Below are positions 15,055-23,255 of a DNA stretch of 35,124 bases, piece by piece. The stretch is from Alphaproteobacteria bacterium (GTDB lineage Bacteria; Pseudomonadota; Alphaproteobacteria; Micropepsales; Micropepsaceae), in NCBI GenBank assembly GCA_013697055.1, contig JACCXK010000181.1:1-35124 (forward strand), read 5' to 3'. Numbering within the stretch: position 1 is the first letter of the stretch; each line of letters opens with the position of its first letter. Made by a program: the position numbers and the translations under genes. The notes under the pieces are model-generated. The model did not search any database, had not been told where the DNA came from, and worked only from the letters and a program-made list of their open reading frames with translations.

Positions 15055-17403
15055 ATGATGAAGCACATCGCCGGCGCCGTGATTCTCGCAGCCCTGTGGG
15101 TGTCGCCCGCCATGGCGCAGACACCGGGCGGCTTTTCCGCTCCGCCCAAGCAATTCGACACCAGTTGCGAGGGCTGCCATGGCGAGGGCGGCGCCGGCGG
15201 TGACCGGGCGCCCGCGCTGACGAACAACATCACCCTGCGCGCCATGACCGAGGCGCAGATCCGCGATCTGATCAAAAGCGGCACCCCCGGCGGCATGCCG
15301 GCCTTCAGCACCTTGCCTGACAACGATCTTCGAGAACTGGCGAGTTGGCTACGGTCCCTCAACCAGTCCGCGCTCGACACCAAGCCTGCCGGGAATGTGG
15401 CGGCGGGAGAGGCGCTCTTCTTCAGCAACGGCCAATGCGCCGGCTGTCACATGGTTCAAGGTCACGGCAAGGCGAACGGACCGGACCTGTCCGCCGTCGG
15501 CCGCCGCGCCACGGTGCGCGAGCTGGAGCTGGTGCTGGAAAATCCCACCTCCCAGATGGGCATTCACACCACCGCAAGCTGCCCGCGCTGGGCTTTCTGC
15601 CCGGATGACAGCTGGCACGTCGTCAATGTGAAGATGCGTGACGGCAGCGCCTTGCGCGGCTTTGCGCGCGGCCGGGCCGAACATGACCTGGAACTGCAAA
15701 CCCTGGACGGGCGCCTGCTTTTCCTCACCGACAGACAGTATGCGCAGATCGTGCCGGAGAAGAACTCCATCATGCCGCCCTTCAAGGGCAGCGCCGAGCA
15801 ACGCCGCGACCTGATTGCCTATCTCGCCAGCCTGGGCGGCGGCACAAAGTCCGCGCCACGCACCGAGATGGCAGAGAAAATCTCCGCGGAGGCCATGGAC
15901 AGGGTCGTCAATCCCAAGCCGGGCGAATGGCCGACCTATAACGGTGTGCTGGGCGGCAATCGCCACAGTCCGCTCAGCCAGATCAACACCGGCAATGTCG
16001 ACCGGCTGCAGATGGAATGGGTCTATTCCCTGGAGGCGCCCAATCTGGAGACCACGCCCATCGTGGTGGATGGCGTGATGTATGTCACCTCGCCGGACAA
16101 GGTCTGCGCCCTGGGCGCCGGCACCGGCCGCCAGCTCTGGTGCTTTTCCTATAACGAGCCCACGGCCGATGGGCGGCGCCGCAATCCTGGCGCAATGAAT
16201 CGCGGCGTGGCGATCCTGGGCGACCGGGTCTTCTTCGCCACCACCGATGCACATCTGATCTGCCTGAACCGGTTGACCGGCGGCCTGATGTGGAACGTCA
16301 ACATGCCCCAGACCAAGGGCGCCTTTGGCTCCAGCTCGGCGCCCATGGTGGTGGGCGATCTGGTCATCGCCGGGGTCAGCGGCGGCGATAGCCCGCTGCT
16401 CGGGTTTCTGGTGGCCTATCATGCCAGCACCGGCGAAGAAGCGTGGCGCTTTCGCACCGTGCCGCGGCCCGGTGAGCCGGGCTCGGAAACCTGGAAAGGA
16501 ACGGCCATCGGTATCGGCGGCGGCGCCACCTGGCTGACCGGATCCTATGATGCGCAAACCGGCACGCTCTATTGGACCGTCGGCAACCCCTTTCCCGCCA
16601 CCGACGCCGCCGAGCGCGGCGGCGAGAACCTTTACACCAATTGCGTGATCGCGCTGGATGTGAAGACCGGCAAGCTGAAATGGTATTACCAGTTCACGCC
16701 GAACGATCTGCATGACTGGGACGCCACCGAGCCGGTGCTACTGGTCGATGCCGATTATGGCGGCCGTCCGCGCAAGCTGCTGCTGCAGGCCAACCGCAAC
16801 GGCTTCCTGTTCGTGCTGGATCGGATCACCGGCGAATTCCTGATGGCCAAACCCTTTGTCCGCAAAATGAACTGGTCCAGCGGCTATGGCGCCGATGGCA
16901 AGCCGCGTCTGCTGCCCGGCAACGATGTCACCCCGGCGGGCGTCAAGGGATGCCCGTCGGTGCGCGGCGCCACCAACTGGTACGCGACCTCCTTCAGTCC
17001 CGAAACCAGGCTGTTCTATGTGATGGCGGTGGAGGATTGCAGCATCTACCGGCAGACCTCCAAGGAGAGCCAAGGCTATGAAGGTGTGCGCGATCCCAAC
17101 GATCCGGGTCTGAAATATCTGCGGGCGCTGGACATCCAGACCGGAAAGACGATGTGGGAGATCCCGCAGGAAGGACCGCAGGAAGCCAACTATTCCGGTG
17201 TGTTGAGCACCGCCGGTGGCCTGGTGTTTTACGGCGAGACCGGCGGCGGCTTTGCCGCGGTCGATGCCAAAAGCGGAAAAACCCTATGGACCGTCCATGG
17301 CAACCAGCCCTGGCGCGGCTGTCCGATGACCTACATGCTGAACGGCCGCCAGTATGTCGCCGTGGCATCGGGCAGCAACATACTGACCTTCGCGCTGAAA
17401 TAA
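15055..17403 (+). CDS. Quinohemoprotein dehydrogenase: two N-terminal cytochrome c motifs plus PQQ propeller
   Basis: A 782-residue exported enzyme with a signal peptide ending near AMAQ. Two heme c sites follow, CEGCH at 38-42 and CAGCH at 128-132, then a PQQ beta-propeller from about residue 290 with repeated AxDxxTGxxxW blades. GVSGGDSPLLGF aligns with the metal-ligand loop of methanol dehydrogenases, GNPFP with the Asn-ligand region, and NDLHDWDATEP carries the catalytic Asp (D554) with a second Asp two residues on (D556). It would oxidise an alcohol or aldose in the periplasm and pass electrons through its own hemes. ATG 15055 was preferred to GTG 15043 because AAGAAGG lies 11 bases before it. 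It converges on the next dehydrogenase gene with only 13 bp between stops. Confidence 0.9.
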   Translation: MMKHIAGAVILAALWVSPAMAQTPGGFSAPPKQFDTSCEGCHGEGGAGGDRAPALTNNITLRAMTEAQIRDLIKSGTPGGMPAFSTLPDNDLRELASWLRSLNQSALDTKPAGNVAAGEALFFSNGQCAGCHMVQGHGKANGPDLSAVGRRATVRELELVLENPTSQMGIHTTASCPRWAFCPDDSWHVVNVKMRDGSALRGFARGRAEHDLELQTLDGRLLFLTDRQYAQIVPEKNSIMPPFKGSAEQRRDLIAYLASLGGGTKSAPRTEMAEKISAEAMDRVVNPKPGEWPTYNGVLGGNRHSPLSQINTGNVDRLQMEWVYSLEAPNLETTPIVVDGVMYVTSPDKVCALGAGTGRQLWCFSYNEPTADGRRRNPGAMNRGVAILGDRVFFATTDAHLICLNRLTGGLMWNVNMPQTKGAFGSSSAPMVVGDLVIAGVSGGDSPLLGFLVAYHASTGEEAWRFRTVPRPGEPGSETWKGTAIGIGGGATWLTGSYDAQTGTLYWTVGNPFPATDAAERGGENLYTNCVIALDVKTGKLKWYYQFTPNDLHDWDATEPVLLVDADYGGRPRKLLLQANRNGFLFVLDRITGEFLMAKPFVRKMNWSSGYGADGKPRLLPGNDVTPAGVKGCPSVRGATNWYATSFSPETRLFYVMAVEDCSIYRQTSKESQGYEGVRDPNDPGLKYLRALDIQTGKTMWEIPQEGPQEANYSGVLSTAGGLVFYGETGGGFAAVDAKSGKTLWTVHGNQPWRGCPMTYMLNGRQYVAVASGSNILTFALK

Positions 17404-17416
17404 GAAATCGCTTCCC

Positions 17417-19594
17417 TTACTTCGCGTCGGGCAGCGCGAAGACATACAAAGCCTGCCCATTGTTGGGGCGATGAACATTCTGCAGCATGGTCATCGGCTT
17501 GTCCTGTGGACTGCCACCGCCTAGGCCCGTGGTGACGGCGATATATTGCTTGCCGTCGATGCGGAACGTGATCGGGTATCCCTGCACCGTCGTGCCCAGC
17601 CGCACCGACCACACGGTCTTGCCGGTTTTCACGTCCACCGCGCGGAACCGGCGGTCATAGTCGCCGACGAATGCCAGGTTTCCCGCTGTCGACAGCACGC
17701 CGGTCATGAAAGGCGAACGCTGCTGCAAGGTCCAAAGCGGCTTGAGGTCGGAGGTGCGATAGGCCGACAGCCGCCCCATGTTGCGCTCCGTGCCGGGCAT
17801 CTCGTAATAGGTCTGCGAGCCGTTGCCCAGCATCATGACACAGCTTTGGCTGAGGGGAATGATCAGCGCGTCGGTCGGCTGGTGATAGCTCGCCGCCTGC
17901 CAGTCATGGCCGCCCTCCGGGCCGGGGCAGGACGACAACCATTGGTCGGTCTTCTGGTCCTGGATGGTCTTGCGATAGATCGGCTCGCCGGTTACCGAAT
18001 TCTGCGACGCCATGACGTTCTGGTAAACCGTTTCGCGGCTGTCGATGAACTTGCCCGTGTCGCGGTTCAGCTTCCACAGGATGCCGGCCTTGCCGATGGT
18101 CATCACGGTCTTGTCATTGCCGTGGTCGACCAGGATACGCTCGAACACTTCGTCCAGGTCCAGGCTTTCGCCAGGCGCATGGTTGTAGAACCATTTCAGC
18201 TTGCCGGTGTCGGCATCCAGCGCCACGGTGGAGTTGGCGTAATTGGTTGCGCCGCTGCCCGATCCGCGCAGGTCGCGCCGCCAGGGCTTGGCCTGGGCCG
18301 TACCCCAATAGGTCAGGTTTAGCACAGGATCGAAGGCGCCCTGGATCCAGGTTTCGGCGCCCGCGCGCTTGTCGTCCGGCAGGCCGCCCCAGCTGTCGCC
18401 ATTGGGCTCGCCGGTGCGCGCGACGGTGAGGAACTTCCATACCCGCTTGCCGGTCTGGGCATCATAGGCGCTGATGTAGCAATGGTCCTTGGCGGGGATG
18501 CGGCCGCAACCGGTGAGGCCGGTGATGATCTTGCCATGCACCGCAAGCACGCCGCTGGTGTTGTTGTGGCCCGGCACCTCGGACAAGGGGGTGCTCCAGA
18601 CGAGCTTGCCCGTTTTGGCGTCGAGTGCGTGCAGCACCGCATCGTTGCCGGCAAAATAAACCTTGTCGCCCCAGACCGCAATCGAGCGCATGCCGCCATA
18701 ATTGGGACGGCTGGGCGCGGGCCCCACCCTGTTCTCCCACAGCAATTCGCCGGTCCTGGCGTCCAGCGCTTGCATGGTGTTGTAGGTATTGCCCAGGAAC
18801 ATGATCCCGTTGTGGACCAGGGGCGCGGTTTCGTTGGCGCCACCTTCGTTCATGGCCCAGACCCATTGCAGCTGCAGGTCATGGACATTGCCGGTGTCGA
18901 TTTGCTTGAGGGTGCTGTAGCTCCAGTTGGCATAGTTGCCGCGCCCGACCAGCCAGTCTGCTTCTGGCGGATTGGTCAGCATCGTGTCGGTGACCGGCTG
19001 GTAGTCCTTGATGTCGCCCACCACCGTCTGGCCGAAGCTGCGGATCATGCCGGCGCCGTTATCGGCGTTGGGCGGCGGACCGCCGAAATCGGTGTTGGCG
19101 CCGGCAGCAGGACGCAGCCCCGCAGCAGCCGGCTTGATGCCCTTCTGGATATCGGCAGGCACGGTGCCGGACGCGATGGTGGAGATTTTCACCGCCGTCG
19201 CCGGCGTGAATTCAGACGCGCCGGGCTTGGCGCCATTGGACTGCAGGATGAAGGCAACCAGGCTGGCATAGGTTTTGGCGTCCAGGCTGCCCGGCCTGCC
19301 GTAGGGCATCGAGTTGTGGATGGTATTGTAAAGATCGGCGGTGGTGCGCTTGCCCCAGGCCGCGATGAAGGTCTTGCCGGCCAGCGGCAGCGCATCGCCT
19401 TCGCCGGCGAGGTTGGCCTGGTGGCAGCTCATGCAGTTGGCGGCATAAGCGGCGCGCCCGGCATCGGCTTGGGGACCGGTGAAAGCCGCCGGCGCCTGGG
19501 CCATGCTCACACTCACACCCAAGCTGGCGAACAATCCGGCTCCCGATGCCAGCAACGCCGCAACCGAAACGGGCTTTCTGCGCAAAAATCTCAC
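17417..19594 (-). CDS. Cytochrome c-PQQ dehydrogenase, minus-strand module copy
   Basis: A 725-residue exported quinohemoprotein. It has a signal peptide ending near SMAQA, a single heme site CMSCH at 54-58 in a small cytochrome c domain, and a PQQ propeller from about residue 210. PGESLDLDEVFE carries an Asp-x-Asp at 479/481 in the position of the catalytic Asp of methanol-type dehydrogenases. A cysteine pair (LTGCGRIPAKDHCYI) replaces the usual Glu-containing metal loop, and GTAQAKP stands where GNP is common, so metal binding may be atypical. The start is GTG with GGGGTGAG a few bases upstream. It lies 25 bp after the CHRD-like gene and is a paralog of the 21053-23161 gene. Confidence 0.88.
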   Translation of the reverse strand: MRFLRRKPVSVAALLASGAGLFASLGVSVSMAQAPAAFTGPQADAGRAAYAANCMSCHQANLAGEGDALPLAGKTFIAAWGKRTTADLYNTIHNSMPYGRPGSLDAKTYASLVAFILQSNGAKPGASEFTPATAVKISTIASGTVPADIQKGIKPAAAGLRPAAGANTDFGGPPPNADNGAGMIRSFGQTVVGDIKDYQPVTDTMLTNPPEADWLVGRGNYANWSYSTLKQIDTGNVHDLQLQWVWAMNEGGANETAPLVHNGIMFLGNTYNTMQALDARTGELLWENRVGPAPSRPNYGGMRSIAVWGDKVYFAGNDAVLHALDAKTGKLVWSTPLSEVPGHNNTSGVLAVHGKIITGLTGCGRIPAKDHCYISAYDAQTGKRVWKFLTVARTGEPNGDSWGGLPDDKRAGAETWIQGAFDPVLNLTYWGTAQAKPWRRDLRGSGSGATNYANSTVALDADTGKLKWFYNHAPGESLDLDEVFERILVDHGNDKTVMTIGKAGILWKLNRDTGKFIDSRETVYQNVMASQNSVTGEPIYRKTIQDQKTDQWLSSCPGPEGGHDWQAASYHQPTDALIIPLSQSCVMMLGNGSQTYYEMPGTERNMGRLSAYRTSDLKPLWTLQQRSPFMTGVLSTAGNLAFVGDYDRRFRAVDVKTGKTVWSVRLGTTVQGYPITFRIDGKQYIAVTTGLGGGSPQDKPMTMLQNVHRPNNGQALYVFALPDAK

Positions 19595-19619
19595 GACTCA
19601 CCCCGTTTTGTTATGTGGA

Positions 19620-20150
19620 TCAGGACTTGATGCCATTGCGCGCGGCGCGCAGGCCTTCGCCTTGCGGCAGAAACCAGTCGCCCATCTGGGGCTCGTCCTG
19701 TCCGGCCTTGACATGTTCTGGCAGCAGCCAGCCCCAGAGATTGCCGCCTGGCGCGGGGCCGGCCTGGCTGTTGATCTGGATATAAAGGCGGCCGGCGCGC
19801 AAGGCCGCGAGCTGGCCCTTGTTCAGCTTGAACGTCCCGTTGATCGAACCGTTCGCCGCCGGACTGGCGGCAAGATCCAGAATCGGATTGCCGGGGATGC
19901 CGATGGCCTCGCCCATCATGATGTGCGCGTCGGAGGCAACCCCTGACATGCCTTGGAACGTGCCGGATATCGTCAGCGTGTTGCCTGTCAAGGTCGCAAT
20001 GGCCGCGCCTTCGCCGATCAGCGCGGTCTTGGTCGTATGGTTGATGGGTGTCGGCCCCAGGACCGTCTCATAGGAACCGGGCGCGGCGGCGGCGGCTTGC
20101 AACGACGCGACGGCCAGCAAGAAGGCCGCAAAGGCAGAAATCTTCCCCAC
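19620..20150 (-). CDS. Small exported CHRD-like protein, minus-strand module copy
   Basis: A 176-residue protein with a signal peptide (AAFLLAVASLQAAAAA). Its body resembles the CHRD domain (PF07452), found in chordin and many secreted bacterial proteins of unknown role: SGTFQGMSGVASDAHIMMG, then GNPILDL, and a C-terminal YIQINSQAGPAPGGNLWGWL like the usual VxxHTxxxPxGEIRGxL. It ends with GQDEPQMGDWFLP, shared almost exactly with the paralog at 20498-21034. The start is GTG with GGAGG eight bases upstream. As the first gene before a PQQ dehydrogenase in both modules, it is likely a periplasmic partner of that enzyme (assembly, cofactor or electron-transfer role not known). Confidence 0.8.
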   Translation of the reverse strand: MGKISAFAAFLLAVASLQAAAAAPGSYETVLGPTPINHTTKTALIGEGAAIATLTGNTLTISGTFQGMSGVASDAHIMMGEAIGIPGNPILDLAASPAANGSINGTFKLNKGQLAALRAGRLYIQINSQAGPAPGGNLWGWLLPEHVKAGQDEPQMGDWFLPQGEGLRAARNGIKS

Positions 20151-20394
20151 GAAAAGCCCCTCCCAAAAGCGCGTCAGCCCAATCCCGCGACCCTGAACGG
20201 GTCTGCAGAGAGGCTAACCGGTTTCTTTCATGCCCCCAAATGGCGTTTCGGGCAAACCGAAACCGATATGATTGACGGACATCCTGCCGCTTTCAACCCG
20301 GTCTCCCAGGAATTTCGCGGTCAAATCGGTCATTACCCTCAGCCGGTAACGCACGGTTATCACGCTTGTTATCGCCCTTGGGACTTTCCGCCTT

Positions 20395-20407
20395 AGTTGA
20401 TACAACT
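20395..20407. promoter_or_regulatory. Perfect dyad AGTTG-ATA-CAACT
   Basis: A 5-bp perfect inverted repeat with a 3-base spacer, in the middle of the region between the two modules. Eight bases further on is a second perfect dyad, TATCA-T-TGATA (20415-20425). Likely binding sites; the factor is unknown. Confidence 0.4.
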
Positions 20408-20483
20408 GCCGCGCTATCATTGATACCGTCGACCCTGGTCTGGGAACTGGAAAGCTTGGCCCGAGAAAATTGTGGCGCTCACC

Positions 20484-20488
20484 GGAGG
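20484..20488 (+). promoter_or_regulatory. Ribosome-binding site that supports a GTG start
   Basis: GGAGG nine bases before GTG 20498 fixes the start of the plus-strand CHRD-like gene. The frame is open to 20366, but the added residues are not part of the signal peptide. Confidence 0.6.
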
Positions 20489-20497
20489 AATAGCATC

Positions 20498-21034
20498 GTG
20501 ATTTCGAGAAGTGTTTCGCGCGCCCTCGCCGCGGCGTGCCTGTGTGCCGCCTTTTGTGCGCCGGCGCTGGCCGCCGACAATTACCAGACCGACATCGGGC
20601 CGACACCGAAAAACGGCCGCCAGGGCGCCAGCGCCCAGGGCCGTGGCACGGTGCTGGCGGTGCTCGACAACAACAAGTTCTCCATCACCGGCAAGTTCGC
20701 CGGACTATCCTCGACTGCGACCGAGGCCCGCCTGCACATGGGCCATGTGATGGGCGGAACCGGACCCGCCATCGGTGACCTCACCATCCCGCAGGCGCAG
20801 AGCGGCGCCATATCAGGCACCTTCACCCTGACCCCGGACCAGGTGGGCGCTTTGAAGAGCGGCAAGCTCTACGTCATCCTCAACAGCCAGAGTGCGCCCA
20901 AAGGCAATCTGTGGGGCTGGTTCCAGCCCGCGCACGTCACCGTCGGGCAGGATGTGCCGCAGATGTATGACTGGTACATCCCGAGCATTCTCGAAGACCA
21001 GACACCCACCCCGGCGAAAAAGCCCGGCAGCTGA
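20498..21034 (+). CDS. Small exported CHRD-like protein, plus-strand module copy
   Basis: A 178-residue protein with a Sec signal peptide ending near PALAAD. It is a clear paralog of the 19620-20150 product: IGPTP near the mature N-terminus, SITGKFAGLSSTATEARLHMG, SGTFTLTPDQVGALKSGKLY, NSQSAPKGNLWGWFQPAHV and GQDVPQMYDWYIP line up block by block with that protein. The TEARLHMGHVMGGTGP stretch corresponds to the His/Gly segment of CHRD domains. It starts with GTG and is followed 18 bp later by a PQQ dehydrogenase gene, the same order as in the opposite-strand copy. Role unknown; probable periplasmic partner of the dehydrogenase. Confidence 0.82.
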   Translation: MISRSVSRALAAACLCAAFCAPALAADNYQTDIGPTPKNGRQGASAQGRGTVLAVLDNNKFSITGKFAGLSSTATEARLHMGHVMGGTGPAIGDLTIPQAQSGAISGTFTLTPDQVGALKSGKLYVILNSQSAPKGNLWGWFQPAHVTVGQDVPQMYDWYIPSILEDQTPTPAKKPGS

Positions 21035-21052
21035 CCGGCGGAGCGACAAGAC

Positions 21053-23161
21053 ATGATTAAGAACCGGAAAAACGCCATGCGCGTATTCGCCGCCGTCACC
21101 CTCGCCGCGGCGGGAGCGGCCGGCCTGTGGGCCTGGGACGCCGTTGCGCAACCCGCGGCCGCCCCCGGCCCCTTCACGGATGCGCAGGCGCAGGCTGGAA
21201 AATCTGTCTATGACGGCAAATGCGCCGTCTGCCATGAGGCCGGCGGCGAAACCATCAAGCTGATCGGCCCGGGCTTCACGGACAGCTGGAGAGCGCGCGG
21301 CACCAAGGATCTTTATACCCGCATCAAGACCACCATGCCGTTCAGCAATCCCGGCAGCCTGAGCGATGCCGAAACCGCCCAGGTCGTGGCCTATATTCTC
21401 AAGAGCAACGGTGCTGCGGCCGGCAGCGCAGACTTCACCCCGGCAACGGCGGTGCCGATCAGCGCCCTCCTTCCGGCGCGTCGGGGCGGCGGCCTTTATG
21501 CGGGTTATACCAGCCTCAGCGGCGCGCCCGCCCCCACCGGCATCACCTTTCCGGGCACGGTGGCAAACTACAGCCCGGTCACCGAAGAGATGCTGCTGCA
21601 TGCGCCCGCCAAGGACTGGCTGATGCATTACCAGAACTATGCCGGCTGGAGCCATTCGCCGCTGAAGCAGATCAATACCCAGAACGTGCAAAATTTGCAG
21701 CTGCGCTGGGTCTGGTCGCTGGACGACGGCGAGCGCCAGCAGATTACGCCCCTGGTGCATGACGGCGTGATGTTCGTCTCCACCGTCGTCACCAACAAGG
21801 TGCAGGCGCTCAACGCCGCGACCGGCGACCTCATCTGGGAACATAATCTGGGACCCCGGCTGGAAAACCAGGTCAACGCCACGGCGCGCGCCATGGTGCT
21901 GTACGGCAACCAGCTTTTCTATCCCGCGAGCGATGCGACCTTGTATGCGCTGGACGCGCGCACCGGAAAGATCAACTGGAAATTCAAGCATACCGATTTC
22001 GGCCATGACAAGATCGGCGGGTTGATGATCGCCGACGGCAAGCTGATCGTCGGGCGCGGCGTCTGTGACGAGGCCTCGCTGGAGGATCGCTGCTTCATCG
22101 CCGCCTATGACCCGAAGGACGGCCGCCAGATCTGGAAATTTTCCACCGTCGCCTATACCGGCGAGCCGGGCGGCGACAGTTGGGGCGACATGACCAACGG
22201 CCAGCGGGCCGGCGCCGACGCCTGGATCGCGGGCACCTATGATCCCAAGCTGCGGCTTACTTATTGGGGCACCGGCCAGGCCAAGGCCGGCAAGAACGGC
22301 ATCGGCGACAAGCTGTTCAGCAACGCCACGATCGCACTGGACGTCGATACCGGCAAGCTGAAATGGTACCACCAGCCCGCGCCCGACGAAGGCCTGGACC
22401 TGGATGAGGTCTATGAGAAGATCCTGGTGGACAGCGGTTCGCAGAAGCTTCTTCTGACCGCCGGCAAGAAAGGCATCATGTGGAAGCTTGACCGCACCAA
22501 CGGCAAGTTCCTGGATTATGTGCCGATGGTTTTCCAGAATGTCTTCACCAGCATCGATCGCAAGACCGGCCGCGGCACCTACCGCCAGGATATCGTGCAT
22601 CCCGAGCCGGGCAACTCACGTCCCTCATGCCCGGCCCAGTCGGGCGGTCACAACTGGCCGGCCGCGAGCTATGTTCCTGAAGAAGACTTGATCATCTTCC
22701 CGCTGGACCAGATCTGCGTCACCTCGCAGGGCGACATGATCGGCAATTTCGAAGCGCCCGCCTCGGACGGAAACATGGGGCGGGTGAGCGCCTACCGGGT
22801 GAAGGACCTGAAGCCGATCTGGACAATCCAGCAGCGCGCGCCCTTCCTCACCAGTTCGATGACCACGGCAGGCGGTATCGGTTTTGTCGGTGACTGGGAC
22901 CGCACCTTCCGGGCCTTCGACGTCAAGACCGGCAAGACTTTGTGGACCACCCGGCTCGGCACCACGGCGCAGGGCTTTCCGACAACCTTCAGCGTAAATG
23001 GCGAACAGTTCGTGGCCGTTCCCACCGGCTATAACGGCGGCAGCCCGCAGCTCAGGCCCAGCAGCATGTTCGCTTTCGAGCGCAATCGCCCGCTGGTGGG
23101 TCACGCCGTCTATGTCTTCGCCCTGCCGAAAACAAAGACGGTGGCAAAGAGCCCGAAATAG
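21053..23161 (+). CDS. Cytochrome c-PQQ dehydrogenase, plus-strand module copy
   Basis: A 702-residue exported quinohemoprotein with a signal anchor-like N-terminus ending near AVAQP, one heme c site (CAVCH, 57-61) and a PQQ propeller from about residue 185 with many TGxxxW blades. PDEGLDLDEVYE gives an Asp-x-Asp at 449/451; GVCDEASLEDRCFIAAYD carries a cysteine pair in the metal-ligand loop, and GTGQAKA occupies the usual GNP position. It shares long blocks with the 17417-19594 enzyme (FTPATAV, GEPGGDSWG versus GEPNGDSWG, LDLDEV, and GGHxWxAASY), so the two are paralogs rather than close copies. GGAG lies about ten bases before ATG. Substrate unknown; probably an alcohol or sugar. Confidence 0.89.
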   Translation: MIKNRKNAMRVFAAVTLAAAGAAGLWAWDAVAQPAAAPGPFTDAQAQAGKSVYDGKCAVCHEAGGETIKLIGPGFTDSWRARGTKDLYTRIKTTMPFSNPGSLSDAETAQVVAYILKSNGAAAGSADFTPATAVPISALLPARRGGGLYAGYTSLSGAPAPTGITFPGTVANYSPVTEEMLLHAPAKDWLMHYQNYAGWSHSPLKQINTQNVQNLQLRWVWSLDDGERQQITPLVHDGVMFVSTVVTNKVQALNAATGDLIWEHNLGPRLENQVNATARAMVLYGNQLFYPASDATLYALDARTGKINWKFKHTDFGHDKIGGLMIADGKLIVGRGVCDEASLEDRCFIAAYDPKDGRQIWKFSTVAYTGEPGGDSWGDMTNGQRAGADAWIAGTYDPKLRLTYWGTGQAKAGKNGIGDKLFSNATIALDVDTGKLKWYHQPAPDEGLDLDEVYEKILVDSGSQKLLLTAGKKGIMWKLDRTNGKFLDYVPMVFQNVFTSIDRKTGRGTYRQDIVHPEPGNSRPSCPAQSGGHNWPAASYVPEEDLIIFPLDQICVTSQGDMIGNFEAPASDGNMGRVSAYRVKDLKPIWTIQQRAPFLTSSMTTAGGIGFVGDWDRTFRAFDVKTGKTLWTTRLGTTAQGFPTTFSVNGEQFVAVPTGYNGGSPQLRPSSMFAFERNRPLVGHAVYVFALPKTKTVAKSPK

Positions 23162-23255
23162 CGGGCAAGCCATCTCGCACAACACTTGATGCGCGAACTG
23201 CGACGAAGGTGGATTGGTGGGCACGCTTGTCGACTGCCGGAAAATGGCCCCACGC

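Larger units (their letters stand above)
20151..20497. promoter_or_regulatory. 347-bp divergent control region shared by the two CHRD-PQQ modules
   Basis: No gene is seen here. It separates two divergent GTG starts, so it must carry both promoters. Short symmetric elements cluster in its centre: GGTAAC and GTTATC five bases apart (20345-20361), GTTATC repeated directly at 20356-20361 and 20368-20373, AGTTG-ATA-CAACT at 20395-20407, and TATCA-T-TGATA at 20415-20425. Such spacing is typical of transcription-factor sites. I could not assign -35/-10 boxes with confidence. Strong Shine-Dalgarno sequences are found at both ends. Confidence 0.55.

Noticed and set aside
15349..16713. Minus-strand open frame of about 450 codons within the first PQQ dehydrogenase gene
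   Set aside because: Antisense shadow of a gene with two heme sites and propeller repeats.
20813..22600. Minus-strand open frame of about 590 codons across the plus-strand module
   Set aside because: Antisense shadow; sense strand encodes a full quinohemoprotein.
23162..23255. Terminator between the plus-strand PQQ gene and pckA
   Set aside because: I found no stem with a following T-run; termination may be Rho-dependent.
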